From NCBI GenBank assembly GCA_039814545.1, contig JBCCBB010000032.1, positions 1 through 30,370 of the forward strand: a DNA stretch of 30,370 nt, given 5' to 3'. The DNA is from CALBPI01 sp039814545 (GTDB lineage: Bacteria > Pseudomonadota > Gammaproteobacteria > Steroidobacterales > Woeseiaceae). The translations under genes were made by a program, and so were the position numbers. How positions within the stretch are numbered: position 1 is the first letter of the stretch; every line of letters starts with the position of its first letter. The notes under the pieces are model-generated. The model had not been told where the DNA came from and searched no databases. It worked only from the letters and a program-made list of their open reading frames with translations. Positions 14,247 through 23,066 of the stretch are shown here, in pieces.

Positions 14247-15563
14247 ATGTCCTACGTCGAACACTTTGGTCTTGAGGAGCAGCCGTTCCGGCTTACACCT
14301 GACCCGGATTTCGTGTACTGGAGCGACCAGCACCAGCAAGCGAAGTCCTATCTCGAGTCGACAATTTGGCTCGCAGATGGCTTCGTCATCCTCACGGGCG
14401 AGATCGGCGCAGGCAAGACCACGCTGTTGCAGTCCTTCCTCGCAGACCTCGAGGACGACGTCGACTACGCGGTGATTTCGCAGACCCAGCTCTCGCCCGA
14501 AGAGTTCTTGCAGGCCGTCCTCGTCGAGTACGGCTTCAAGCCCTTCGGCAAAGGCAAGGCCGAACTTATCGACATGCTCAACACGTATCTGCTGGAACGT
14601 TACAGCGCCGGACGCCGCGTGTTGCTGATCGTCGACGAAGCGCAGAACCTGTCGCGCCGCGTGCTCGAAGAGATTCGGATGCTCAATGGGCTCGAGACCA
14701 CCAAGGAAAAGGTGCTGCGCATCATTATCGCGGGTCAGCCCGAGCTGCGCGACAAGATCAATCGCGATGATCTGAAGCAGCTCACGCAACGTGTGCGGCT
14801 GCGCTACCACCTCGAGCCGCTCGTCGGCGACGACCAGCGCGCCTACGTCGAACACCGACTCAAGGTCGCTGGCGCAGGCGACCGACAGCTGTTCGACGAC
14901 GCCTGCTACCCGGCCATCGCCGAGTTTACGGGCGGCGTGCCCCGCCTCATCAACGTGCTCTGCGATACGGCACTGCTGTGCGCCTTCGCCGACGAGGTCG
15001 ACCACGTCAGCGAGGAACAGATGGACGCCGCGCTCGAAGAGCTCGGCTGGCTCGCGAACAAGCCTTCAACGGGCAACACCTCAAACCAGCTCGCCATCCA
15101 GGCGCAGCTCGAGCTGCGCGAAAAAGACACAACGCTTGGCGAGTTTGAGTTGACCACGGGGCGTCTGATCATCGGGCGCACGGCAGACAATGACATCCGC
15201 ATTGACTCACCGTTTGTGAGCCGTCACCACGCCCAGATCGTGACCACGGGCGAGACCACGATCATCGAGGATCTCAACAGCACCAATGGCCTGTTTTTGG
15301 GGGCGCGCCGATTCACCAAGCGACGCCTACGCGACGGCGACGTCGTGGCCATCGGTAACCACGTGCTGATTTACAAGGATTTCCGAGACCCGGCCGCGGA
15401 GTCGCTGGCCGAGGATGCCTTGGGTGAGCATTCAATCATCGAAGCGCTGCCGGCGGATACGCCCGCAGAAGCGGCGGCGGACGATGACGAGTTCATCATC
15501 GATCTGCCTGAACCGGGTGACGTGGAACTCGACGACCTCGACGTCAAGGACTCGCAGTCCTGA
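14247..15563 (+). CDS. ExeA-like AAA ATPase fused to an FHA domain
   Basis: The 438 residues combine two modules. Residues 1-275 are an ExeA/GspA-type AAA ATPase: the opening YVEHFGLEEQPFRLTPDPDF, Walker A GEIGAGKT (51-58), Walker B VLLIVDE (125-131) and the QPELRDKI region. Residues about 298-376 are a forkhead-associated domain with IGR (309-311), SRHH (325-328) and NSTNG (344-348), all the usual phosphothreonine-binding residues. An acidic tail follows (400-438). ExeA proteins act in cell-envelope secretion, but here no transmembrane helix or peptidoglycan-binding domain is present, and no secretion genes or kinase lie nearby. The domain calls are firm; the function is open. Confidence 0.88.
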   Translation: MSYVEHFGLEEQPFRLTPDPDFVYWSDQHQQAKSYLESTIWLADGFVILTGEIGAGKTTLLQSFLADLEDDVDYAVISQTQLSPEEFLQAVLVEYGFKPFGKGKAELIDMLNTYLLERYSAGRRVLLIVDEAQNLSRRVLEEIRMLNGLETTKEKVLRIIIAGQPELRDKINRDDLKQLTQRVRLRYHLEPLVGDDQRAYVEHRLKVAGAGDRQLFDDACYPAIAEFTGGVPRLINVLCDTALLCAFADEVDHVSEEQMDAALEELGWLANKPSTGNTSNQLAIQAQLELREKDTTLGEFELTTGRLIIGRTADNDIRIDSPFVSRHHAQIVTTGETTIIEDLNSTNGLFLGARRFTKRRLRDGDVVAIGNHVLIYKDFRDPAAESLAEDALGEHSIIEALPADTPAEAAADDDEFIIDLPEPGDVELDDLDVKDSQS

Positions 15564-15583
15564 ACGCAGGCCGCTATAGCCTC

Positions 15584-15610
15584 TTGCAGCGGGTCTTATT
15601 GCAGCGGGTC
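15584..15610. repeat. Duplicated 12-mer at a stop codon
   Basis: TTGCAGCGGGTC occurs at 15584-15595 and again at 15599-15610, with TTA between. On the minus strand the TTA supplies the TAA stop of the small membrane protein gene, and the duplicated codons (Asp-Pro-Leu-Gln) recur directly after it. Confidence 0.6.
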
Positions 15611-15811
15611 GTCGACGGCGTCACGCCGGTGCCGGTAATCTCGCCGGCGCAGCCAGATGACAAGGCCAACCACAAGACAGCCGATACCCAGCAGCAGGCA
15701 GATCGTCGGCCAATGCCAATAGTCCAGATACACGGATAAGCCCAGCAGGCACACGCCGGACACGAGGTACACGTAAGGTACCGACTCGTAGACTGGCTTG
15801 GAGACCCACAT
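15596..15811 (-). CDS. Small two-helix membrane protein of unknown function
   Basis: The 71 residues start MWVSKPVYESVPYVY and contain two hydrophobic segments, about residues 14-30 (VYLVSGVCLLGLSVYLD) and 36-54 (TICLLLGIGCLVVGLVIWL), followed by a basic stretch RRRDYRHRR. This predicts an inner-membrane hairpin with both ends in the cytoplasm. I chose ATG 15811, with AGGG about 7 bases upstream, over the TTG two codons earlier. It follows another small gene in the same direction and converges on the AAA-FHA gene. I do not recognise a named family. Confidence 0.62.
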   Translation of the reverse strand: MWVSKPVYESVPYVYLVSGVCLLGLSVYLDYWHWPTICLLLGIGCLVVGLVIWLRRRDYRHRRDAVDDPLQ

Positions 15812-15846
15812 ACGCAACCCTGACCGGTGGCGAACCGGCGTTCAGC

Positions 15847-15864
15847 ATACCGCGCGGGCGGTAT
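15847..15864. terminator. Hairpin between two small genes
   Basis: ATACCGC (15847-15853) pairs with GCGGTAT (15858-15864) around a GCGG loop. No T-run follows on either strand, so termination is uncertain. Confidence 0.35.
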
Positions 15865-15878
15865 CCGTGAAAGCGGGC

Positions 15879-16082
15879 TTAGTCTTGCTTAACGCCCAGA
15901 AGGCGCAGCAGTCGCGCGCCCAGGGACTCACTGAAACCTTCGACGCCGTAATCGACATCTGGCTTCACGCCGCGCTCACGCAGTTGCTCAGCAAACTCGC
16001 GTGCTGCGGGATCGAGATCGGTTTCCGTAACGGTGTTATCGAATTGCATGGTTATAGCGTCCGGATCGGTCAACGTGGGCAT
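15879..16082 (-). CDS. Small hypothetical protein downstream of tldD
   Basis: The frame encodes 67 residues from ATG 16082, or 56 from ATG 16049. The shorter form starts MQFDNTVTETDLDPAAREFAEQL. The C-terminal half has DYGVEGFSESLGARLLRLLGVKQD, which looks like a short amphipathic helix. The protein has no transmembrane segment or cysteine and I do not recognise it. A near-consensus Crp site and a CATTAT hexamer upstream would start transcription near 16074, which favours the inner ATG. No strong ribosome site helps to decide. The real-gene call rests on direction, position and the promoter-like signals, so it is tentative. Confidence 0.45.
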   Translation of the reverse strand: MPTLTDPDAITMQFDNTVTETDLDPAAREFAEQLRERGVKPDVDYGVEGFSESLGARLLRLLGVKQD

Positions 16083-16107
16083 AATGCCGCGCAGTCTCAG
16101 CAATTGC

Positions 16108-16123
16108 GGTGACTCGAATCACA
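16108..16123 (-). promoter_or_regulatory. Predicted Crp-binding site
   Basis: On the minus strand the sequence reads TGTGA-TTCGAG-TCACC, nine of ten conserved positions of the E. coli CRP site. Its centre (16115.5) is 41.5 bases upstream of 16074. CATTAT at 16086-16081 would be the -10 for a start at that point, which is the class II activator geometry. A Crp-type protein with an intact recognition helix is encoded at 5318-5974. Confidence 0.5.
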
Positions 16124-16124
16124 G

Positions 16125-16138
16125 CCCACGCATGTGGG
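16125..16138. other. Small hairpin after tldD
   Basis: CCCAC (16125-16129) pairs with GTGGG (16134-16138) around a GCAT loop, about 20 bases after the tldD stop. It is short and has no T-run, so it may at most weakly end the long operon. Confidence 0.25.
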
Positions 16139-16158
16139 ACCGGACATAATGTCAGCAG

Positions 16159-17601
16159 CTAGTGGGTGCCGCCGACGGTGATCTCGTCAATCCTCAGCGT
16201 GGGCTGACCGACACCAACGGGCACGGACTGGCCCTCCTTGCCGCACACGCCCACACCCTGATCGAGCTTCATGTCATTGCCCACCATGCTGACCTGGTTG
16301 AGCACTTCGGGTCCACTGCCGATCAGCGTTGCACCCTTCACGGGCGCGCCAAGCTTGCCGTTCTCGATGAGGTAAGCCTCACTGGCCGAAAACACAAACT
16401 TACCCGACGTGATGTCCACCTGGCCTCCGCCGAAATTGGGCGCGTACAAGCCACGCTCGACCGAAGCGATGATGTCATCTGGATCATGCGGCCCATTGAG
16501 CATGTAGGTGTTGGTCATGCGCGGCATGGGCAGGTGCGCGTAGGATTCTCGGCGACCGTTGCCCGTACTGGCAGTGCCCATGAGACGCGCATTGGTCTTG
16601 TCCTGCATGTAACCCCGCAGGATGCCGTCCTCGATGAGCACGGTGCAGTTGCTCGGCGTGCCCTCATCATCAATGCTCAGCGACCCGCGTCGATCTGGCA
16701 ACGTGCCATCGTCAACCACCGTGCAGAGCGGCGAGGCCACACGGTCGCCAATGCGCCCGCTGAACGCCGAGGTGCCCTTGCGGTTGAAGTCCCCTTCAAG
16801 GCCGTGGCCGATGGCCTCGTGCAACAGCACGGCGGGCCAGCCTGGACCCAGCACGACGGGCATGGGGCCTGCAGGTGCATCAATGGCCTCGAGCTGGACC
16901 AGCGCCTGGCGCACGGCCTCTTGGCCGAGTTCGATACCGAGTGCATCGGCGCGCTCGGCGTCGAGCGGATAGCGACCACCGCCGCCCGCGTAGCCCTGCT
17001 CGCGACGCCCGTTCTCGGCAACGATGACAACGACGTTGATGCGCGACATGGGGCGCGCGTCAGCCGCGAACGTGCCATCGCTGCCGACCACGAGAATGTC
17101 GTCATAGCTTGCGGCCAGGCTCACCGTAACCTGCTCAACGCGTGGGTCGAGTGCGCGAACCCGCTCATCGAGTGATTTCAGCAGCTGCGTCTTGGCCGTA
17201 TCGGGCATCGATGTCAGCGGGCTGTCCGCGCGGTACAGCACGGGATGCGTCGCCGTGGCCAGGGCCGGCACGGTCGCGTCCTGGCCCTGCCGCACGATCG
17301 CTCGCGCGGCGTCTGCAGCGCGCCCCAGCGCGGCGCGATCGAGATCGTCAGCATAAGCGAAGCCGGTCTTGTCGCCGCCCACGGCACGCACACCGACACC
17401 GCGTGTGCGGCTGAAACCCGCGTCACGCACGATGCCGTCCTCGAGCGTCCAGCGCTCGGACTCTCCCAGTTGGAAGTAGAGGTCGGCGTAGTCGACGCGG
17501 CGCGTCAACAACTGGCCCAGCGTGGCGGAAAGTGCCTGCTCATCGAGGGCACTGTCTTCAAGGATGCGGGAAACGAGCTCGTGCTGGCTGTGGTCGGTCA
17601 C
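16159..17601 (-). CDS. tldD: Metalloprotease TldD
   Basis: TldD is the catalytic, zinc-bearing partner of PmbA in a cytoplasmic peptidase that cleaves unfolded peptides. The 480-residue length fits E. coli (481). The active site LLHEAIGHGLEGD carries HExxxH with H261, E262 and H266. GVGVRAVGGDKTGFAYADD, SIDDEGTP, MPRMTNTYML, NFGGGQVDITSGKFVFS and GVGVCGKEGQSVPVGVGQPT are family-wide blocks. I chose GTG 17601, which gives the E. coli-like N-terminus. The frame is also open to a TTG at 17643, only 8 bases after the yhdP stop. It ends the maf-rng-yhdP-tldD series found in many gammaproteobacteria. Confidence 0.95.
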   Translation of the reverse strand: MTDHSQHELVSRILEDSALDEQALSATLGQLLTRRVDYADLYFQLGESERWTLEDGIVRDAGFSRTRGVGVRAVGGDKTGFAYADDLDRAALGRAADAARAIVRQGQDATVPALATATHPVLYRADSPLTSMPDTAKTQLLKSLDERVRALDPRVEQVTVSLAASYDDILVVGSDGTFAADARPMSRINVVVIVAENGRREQGYAGGGGRYPLDAERADALGIELGQEAVRQALVQLEAIDAPAGPMPVVLGPGWPAVLLHEAIGHGLEGDFNRKGTSAFSGRIGDRVASPLCTVVDDGTLPDRRGSLSIDDEGTPSNCTVLIEDGILRGYMQDKTNARLMGTASTGNGRRESYAHLPMPRMTNTYMLNGPHDPDDIIASVERGLYAPNFGGGQVDITSGKFVFSASEAYLIENGKLGAPVKGATLIGSGPEVLNQVSMVGNDMKLDQGVGVCGKEGQSVPVGVGQPTLRIDEITVGGTH

Positions 17602-17651
17602 GTTGCAGACCCGGTTACTGGCAGACCGGTGATAATAGCCCAAGCACGGGC

Positions 17652-20600
17652 TCAGCCACCCGTCTCTACGGCGCAGCCCGCCATTTCCGAGGTTGCGACA
17701 AAGCGCTCGGCGTCCGTGCGCTCGATGCCCGGCTCATCCCAGCTGCCGTTGATCTGGTAGTACACCTGCGTCATGCCCTGCAGCGGTTTCTTGAAGATCT
17801 GGCTGAACAACAGCAGGGCCGCGCCGACCTGCGGGCCGGCAACCACGGCGCCAACAGCGGGCAACGTGTTGCCCACCTTCACGCCCACGACAGCCGTCTG
17901 GTTGTAGTTGCGCCGCTCAAGGCTCGCACGACCGATCAGTGCAACGTCCGCCGACGCGCCTGCGAGCCTGAGATTGCAGGTGTAGGCGTCGCCATTGACG
18001 AGCCGGAAGTCGCCGACAATTTCGTCAAAGTTAAAGCCCTTCTGGAAGACATCGCGGAAATCCAACGCCAGTCGGCGCGGCAGCTCGGCGACACTCATCA
18101 GGCCAACAACACGCCCGGCACCCGGCTCGACCTCGTCGAGCGTACCGTTACTGATGCGTAAACTGACATCGCCATCGAGCGACGCCACGAAGGTCTCGCT
18201 GGGGCCGCCGTCCCAAGCCACGTCAAACGCACCTTTGAGTTCGGCCGCGTTGATGCCCGGCTCGTAACCCAGGCTGTTCATCATTCGCTTGACATCAGTG
18301 CTCGTCAGCTCTGCCGTGATCACGGTGCGGGAACCAGCCTCAACACCGGGTGCGAGAAGCCAGGCACCATTGCCCTCGATGCGGAATGCGGGTGCTGCCG
18401 TTGCAATACGGCTGACCTCAAGACCGTCGACGACCTTGTCGATCGTGGCGTCGAGCGCGCCGAAATCCCGGTCACCCAGGGCGAACGACGCAGCACGCAC
18501 GCGCAGCGGCGGGAACGCGGTGGGGTCCGCGTCGCCGCTCGCTTCAGGATCCGATTCGAGCAGGTGCAACTTGCGCATGTCGAGCACGACGGGGCTGCCG
18601 CCACGCAGATCTCGGGGGATGGAGACGGCCCCCTCGATGGCCTCGGATTGCACGTCCACGAGCCAATCGTCGCCCGACCGCTCCAGGCTCGCACGGACAT
18701 CGCGGATCCGCTGCCCGACCACGAACAGGTCGGCAACCTCCACAGCGGCGGAAATCAGGTTCTCTGTCATCCAACCTGCGTTGCCCAGCTGCAGGCTCAA
18801 CCAATCGCCCAGCCGCAGGCGATCCGTGGTGCCGTCGATAAAGAGGCCTGGCACGGAGGGTAGCAGCGCGCGCCCTTCGCCAAGGTGCAGGGTCATGCGG
18901 TCGAAGGTGAGTTGCGCGTCACCGCCGCGTGCGGCACGCAACGCGATATCGACCCGGTTGGCGAGCCCCGCCTGCAGGTCCAGCGTGTCGCTGATGGTCA
19001 TCCGCGCGTCGGCGGCAAAGACATCATCAACAGACTTGCCCACGGGATACGGCAGGTCGATAGCCAGTCCCGCAAGGTCCGAAGTGGCGACTACCGTGAC
19101 AGGGCGACGCGGCGTGTCGGGGACGGCATCGGTGGCATTCAGCGGTTGACGCCGACGTGGCAGATTCACGACAGCCTCAAACGGCGTGGCGCCCTCTGCG
19201 CGACCCTCAAGGGGTAGGCCGAGCGGCCCCACGAGTGCCGCGGCATCCAGCGTGCCTTGGCCACGGATGACGAGCTGCCCATCTTCAGGAGAACCCTCGG
19301 GCGCCATGTCGATGCGCAAGGGCTGGCCCAGCAACACGCCTGTGGCGTTGTCTGCGTACACACCCTGGCGATTGATGCGGACCTGTCCCGCCAGTTCAGT
19401 CACGGCGTGCGGGATGTAGTCGAGCGCGAACGTGGCATCACGGACGTCGATCGCAGCGTCGATGGTGAAGCTGGGCACGTCTCGCAACGGCACCTGCATC
19501 GCAATCGTGTACTCGGTGCCACCCGCAAATGACATGCGCGCGTACTGCTCGCCGAACAACCTCCGGACCGGCGAATCGCCAACGAAGATGTACAAGGTCT
19601 CTAGAGCCGCATTACCCGACGTCTCGATATCGAGGACGGCCGTGCGCAGGTCTTCGAATGCCACGCGCGCATTTTGGAACGGCACGTTGCCCGACAGGCC
19701 GCGATTGCGTTCGGTGGACAGCCGCACTCCGTCGAGCGCAACGTCCGCACTGAGGCTTGTGATGGCCGGCCAGCCACGGCCATAAGCCAGGGTCACGCCC
19801 TCGGCGCGTGCCGTGACACGAAACACGCCCGGACCCTCTTCAAACGGAAACTGATCCAGAGACCCGCGCAATTCAAACCGCCCGTCGCTGATCCGGCCTG
19901 CCACAAGCGCCCGGTTCAGCCAATCCCTGAGCTTGGGTTTCATCACGCCATCGGGCAGCACAGATCGGGCACGCGCGATGTCGCTGATCGACCAGTCAGC
20001 CTGTAAATCGACCTCAGGCGCGGCGTCGTCACTGGGCAACAGCACCTGCAGGTTGGCGTTGGCCTCGAATCCGGGGGCCACGATCTGCAGTGCGTCGGAC
20101 AACACGGAGACGCCGCGGTCGCTGGCGCGCCAGACCAGCGTGCCGTCGAGCCGGTCGAGGGCGACGTCACTGGAGAACACACCCGGGATCTGCAATATGG
20201 CGTCACGCGTGTCGAGCCGTAGCCGCCCCGCGTCGCGCGTCGCGCGGAGCGCGCCGGTCAGGTTGCTGGCGCCGGGTCGGCCCTCCAAAGCGGCCAGGCC
20301 GATGCCATCGAAATCGGCGTCGAGCTCGTAGTCGATAAGGTCCTTGAGCCCCAGGCTGTCGAGATTCTGGTCGGGCGCAAAACGTACTTGCCCATTACCC
20401 TGCCGCAATGTGCCTGAAACGCCCGAGTCCAGCAGGGCCTGCGCCCAGCGACCCGGGAGGAATGACGCAAGATAAGGGACGTCATAAACAGTCACGTTAG
20501 CGGCATCGACGCGCAATGTATCGGCGGCCGCGCCATCTTTGAACTGCAAGGTGAGGTTTGCTGCAGGCCATTGTCGGTCAGCGACACCCACCACGAAGTC

Positions 20601-21572
20601 GGACACGGCCAGCAACCAGCCATCGTCGTTACTCGACCACTCGATGCGACCGGCCACGATCGACTCATCGCCGCCGTCTGGCGGCACCAGGCGCTCGGCA
20701 TCGAGCGCCACGACGGCCGCCATAAGCGCGCCGCCGCGCAACTCTGCATCGGCTTCAACATTGGTCCGCCCCGACTGCGGTAGTCGCCAGTTGGGTGGCA
20801 GGATGCGGCGCATGAGATCCGCGGAGACCTGCTCGATATCGGCAGACAGCGACCAGTCACCGCCAATCAGCCCGTCCAGGGTTCGATCGGCCAGTTCACC
20901 CGCGATGAGTACGGACACCCGGGCCTCTTCCGCGCCCGGCGACATCGTGGCGTCTACGCGCAGCTCGCGGTCGTCCAGTCGCACACCCGCCGACTCCAGG
21001 TCAAAGCTCAGTGGCTCACGGTTGTTGCCGCGGTCCTCGTAACGCAGGGCGATGTCGTCCAGGCTGAGATCCAGCGAATCACCGAGCGGCAGCTGCAGCC
21101 CCTGCGGCACGCGCACAGCGGCTTGCGCATCCCCAGGCGCTACGTCCGCATCCGCGACCGGCAGAATGAGGGTGTCCTGGAACCACCAGCCCGCATCGTC
21201 GCGTCGCAGGTCAAGCGCCGCACCCGTAATCCCGATACGTCGGACTTCGAGCTCGCGGCCCGCGAGCAGACGGCCCAGCGAGACGCCCACCGTCACCTGA
21301 GTGACCTCGATCGCACGGATACGACGCTCACCCAGGCGCTCGCCGATCACCACATCGTGAAATACGAGCTCGGGGCCGCGCAAACGCCAGCGCGCATCGA
21401 GCCGATCAAACGACACGTCGCCGTCGACGGCCTCTGACACACGCGCAATGATCTCGTCGCGGTACTCGGGCACCTGTGGCAACGCAATGCGCAACAGTCC
21501 TACGGCAATAGCCAGCAACACCGTGAGTGCAGCGGCGGTGTAGGCAAGAATCTTGGCGATTCGGCGCAGCAT
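17652..21572 (-). CDS. yhdP: AsmA-like envelope protein YhdP
   Basis: YhdP is a very large inner-membrane-anchored protein that in E. coli works with TamB and YdbH in moving phospholipid to the outer membrane. The 1306 residues start with one transmembrane helix (about 9-29, AYTAAALTVLLAIAVGLLRIA). A long beta-rich periplasmic part follows, with repeated strand pairs typical of hydrophobic-groove lipid carriers. Recognisable are FDRLDARWRLRGPELVFHDVVIG near the N-terminus and GAFDVAWDGGPSETF, VGLMSVAELPRRLALDFRDVFQKGFNFDEI and YYQINGSWDEP near the C-terminus (AsmA_2-like). ATG 21572 lies 3 bases after the rng stop, so the genes are tightly coupled. Confidence 0.93.
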   Translation of the reverse strand: MLRRIAKILAYTAAALTVLLAIAVGLLRIALPQVPEYRDEIIARVSEAVDGDVSFDRLDARWRLRGPELVFHDVVIGERLGERRIRAIEVTQVTVGVSLGRLLAGRELEVRRIGITGAALDLRRDDAGWWFQDTLILPVADADVAPGDAQAAVRVPQGLQLPLGDSLDLSLDDIALRYEDRGNNREPLSFDLESAGVRLDDRELRVDATMSPGAEEARVSVLIAGELADRTLDGLIGGDWSLSADIEQVSADLMRRILPPNWRLPQSGRTNVEADAELRGGALMAAVVALDAERLVPPDGGDESIVAGRIEWSSNDDGWLLAVSDFVVGVADRQWPAANLTLQFKDGAAADTLRVDAANVTVYDVPYLASFLPGRWAQALLDSGVSGTLRQGNGQVRFAPDQNLDSLGLKDLIDYELDADFDGIGLAALEGRPGASNLTGALRATRDAGRLRLDTRDAILQIPGVFSSDVALDRLDGTLVWRASDRGVSVLSDALQIVAPGFEANANLQVLLPSDDAAPEVDLQADWSISDIARARSVLPDGVMKPKLRDWLNRALVAGRISDGRFELRGSLDQFPFEEGPGVFRVTARAEGVTLAYGRGWPAITSLSADVALDGVRLSTERNRGLSGNVPFQNARVAFEDLRTAVLDIETSGNAALETLYIFVGDSPVRRLFGEQYARMSFAGGTEYTIAMQVPLRDVPSFTIDAAIDVRDATFALDYIPHAVTELAGQVRINRQGVYADNATGVLLGQPLRIDMAPEGSPEDGQLVIRGQGTLDAAALVGPLGLPLEGRAEGATPFEAVVNLPRRRQPLNATDAVPDTPRRPVTVVATSDLAGLAIDLPYPVGKSVDDVFAADARMTISDTLDLQAGLANRVDIALRAARGGDAQLTFDRMTLHLGEGRALLPSVPGLFIDGTTDRLRLGDWLSLQLGNAGWMTENLISAAVEVADLFVVGQRIRDVRASLERSGDDWLVDVQSEAIEGAVSIPRDLRGGSPVVLDMRKLHLLESDPEASGDADPTAFPPLRVRAASFALGDRDFGALDATIDKVVDGLEVSRIATAAPAFRIEGNGAWLLAPGVEAGSRTVITAELTSTDVKRMMNSLGYEPGINAAELKGAFDVAWDGGPSETFVASLDGDVSLRISNGTLDEVEPGAGRVVGLMSVAELPRRLALDFRDVFQKGFNFDEIVGDFRLVNGDAYTCNLRLAGASADVALIGRASLERRNYNQTAVVGVKVGNTLPAVGAVVAGPQVGAALLLFSQIFKKPLQGMTQVYYQINGSWDEPGIERTDAERFVATSEMAGCAVETGG

Positions 21573-21575
21573 GGG

Positions 21576-23066
21576 TCAGAGCAACACGACGTCGTACTGA
21601 TCGGGTGCGTTGAGCTGCTCGGCCTGCAGCCGAACGGCCGCGCCCGTGGCATCAGACAATTCGGCAAGCCCCACAGATTCCTCGTCGAGCAGCAGCTCCA
21701 CGACATCGCCATGCGCCAGGATGAGCAACTCGTCAAAACTGAACTGCCGGTGTTGGCGCAGAATCTCCCGGAAAATTTCGTAGACGACCGTTTGCGGCGT
21801 CTTTACCGAGCCACGACCACCGCAGGTCGGGCACGGCTCGCAGAGCACGTGCTCGAGGCTCTCGCGCGTACGCTTGCGGGTCATCTCGACGAGTCCCAAC
21901 GGCGACACGGGCATGACCTGGTACTTGGCGTTGTCGGTCGAAAGCGCGGTTTCGAGCGCCTCGAGCACCTTCTCCCGATGCGACTGCTCAACCATGTCGA
22001 TGAAGTCGAGAATGATGATGCCGCCCAGGTTGCGCAGACGGAGCTGGCGCGCGATAGCGACGGCTGCCTCAAGATTGGTGCGGTACAGCGTGTCTTCCTG
22101 GGAGCGCGTGCCGACGAAGCCACCCGTGTTGACGTCCACGGTCGTCATGGCCTCAGTCTGGTCGAAGATCAGGTAGCCCCCGGACTTCAGCGGCACCTTG
22201 CGCTCGAGTGCACGCGCGATGTCCTCCTCCACACCGTGCAGGTCGAAGATGGGGCGCCGCCCACCGTAGAGCTCGATCTTGCCCGTGAGCTCCGGCAGAA
22301 AGCTGGCCGTGAATTCGCGCATGCGCTCAAACTCGGCTTCTGAATCCACACGAATGCGCTCGACATCGTCCTGCACACGGTCGCGTAGCACACGCAGTGC
22401 AAGCGGCAGATCCTCGTGCACGATCTTGCCCGCGCTGGTATTCCCCGCCTGCTTTCGAATGCCTTCCCAGAGCCGCTGCAGGAACATCATGTCCGCACGC
22501 AGTGCGTCGTAGCTTGCGCCCTCCGCTGCCGTGCGCACGATGTAGCCATTGCCCGCCTCGGTGTCGACGATGTCTTCGAGCACGTCGCGCAAGCGCGTGC
22601 GCTCCTCGTCATCGTCGATGCGCGACGACACGCCGATGTTGGCGCTGCCCGGCATCGTGACGAGATACCGCGACGGCAAGGTGATAAAGGTCGTCAGGCG
22701 CGCGCCTTTCGTACCCAGCGGGTCCTTGAGGACCTGCACAAGAATCTCGCCGCCCTCGCTCACGAGGTCGCGAATGGAGGGCGCACTGTCACCACCCTGC
22801 GCAGGCAGCTCGACGTTGTCGGGGTCTGCGGGCGCGGCGATATCTGACGCGTGCAGAAACGCCGTGCGTTCAAGACCAATGTCGATGAAGGCCGCTTGCA
22901 TACCCGGCAGCACGCGGCTCACGCGGCCTTTGTAGATGTTGCCGACGAGGCCCCGGCGTGATTCGCGTTCGATGAACACCTCGTGCAGCACGCCGTTCTC
23001 AACGACGGCTGCGCGCTGCTCACTGGGCGTCACGTTGACGAGAATCTCTTCACTCACAGCGGTCAC
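21576..23066 (-). CDS. rng: Ribonuclease G
   Basis: RNase G is an endoribonuclease that matures the 5' end of 16S rRNA and starts decay of some mRNAs. The 496 residues carry an S1-type domain (GNIYKGRVSRVLPGMQAAFIDIG, about 42-64), the catalytic aspartates in DVNTGG (D311) and DFIDM (D354), and the zinc-link CPTC (C412, C415). It lacks the long C-terminal scaffold of RNase E, as expected for RNase G. The start is a GTG at 23066 that overlaps the maf stop as GTGA, so translation is probably coupled. It is followed by yhdP after 3 bases. Confidence 0.96.
   Translation of the reverse strand: MTAVSEEILVNVTPSEQRAAVVENGVLHEVFIERESRRGLVGNIYKGRVSRVLPGMQAAFIDIGLERTAFLHASDIAAPADPDNVELPAQGGDSAPSIRDLVSEGGEILVQVLKDPLGTKGARLTTFITLPSRYLVTMPGSANIGVSSRIDDDEERTRLRDVLEDIVDTEAGNGYIVRTAAEGASYDALRADMMFLQRLWEGIRKQAGNTSAGKIVHEDLPLALRVLRDRVQDDVERIRVDSEAEFERMREFTASFLPELTGKIELYGGRRPIFDLHGVEEDIARALERKVPLKSGGYLIFDQTEAMTTVDVNTGGFVGTRSQEDTLYRTNLEAAVAIARQLRLRNLGGIIILDFIDMVEQSHREKVLEALETALSTDNAKYQVMPVSPLGLVEMTRKRTRESLEHVLCEPCPTCGGRGSVKTPQTVVYEIFREILRQHRQFSFDELLILAHGDVVELLLDEESVGLAELSDATGAAVRLQAEQLNAPDQYDVVLL

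Noticed and set aside
16162..17175. 337-codon plus-strand frame
   Set aside because: It lies wholly antisense to tldD, whose identity is certain; GC-rich coding sequence often leaves such open frames on the opposite strand.
18289..19149. 286-codon plus-strand frame inside yhdP
   Set aside because: Its composition is dominated by Ser, Arg and Pro, as expected of a shadow frame, and it has no recognisable domain.
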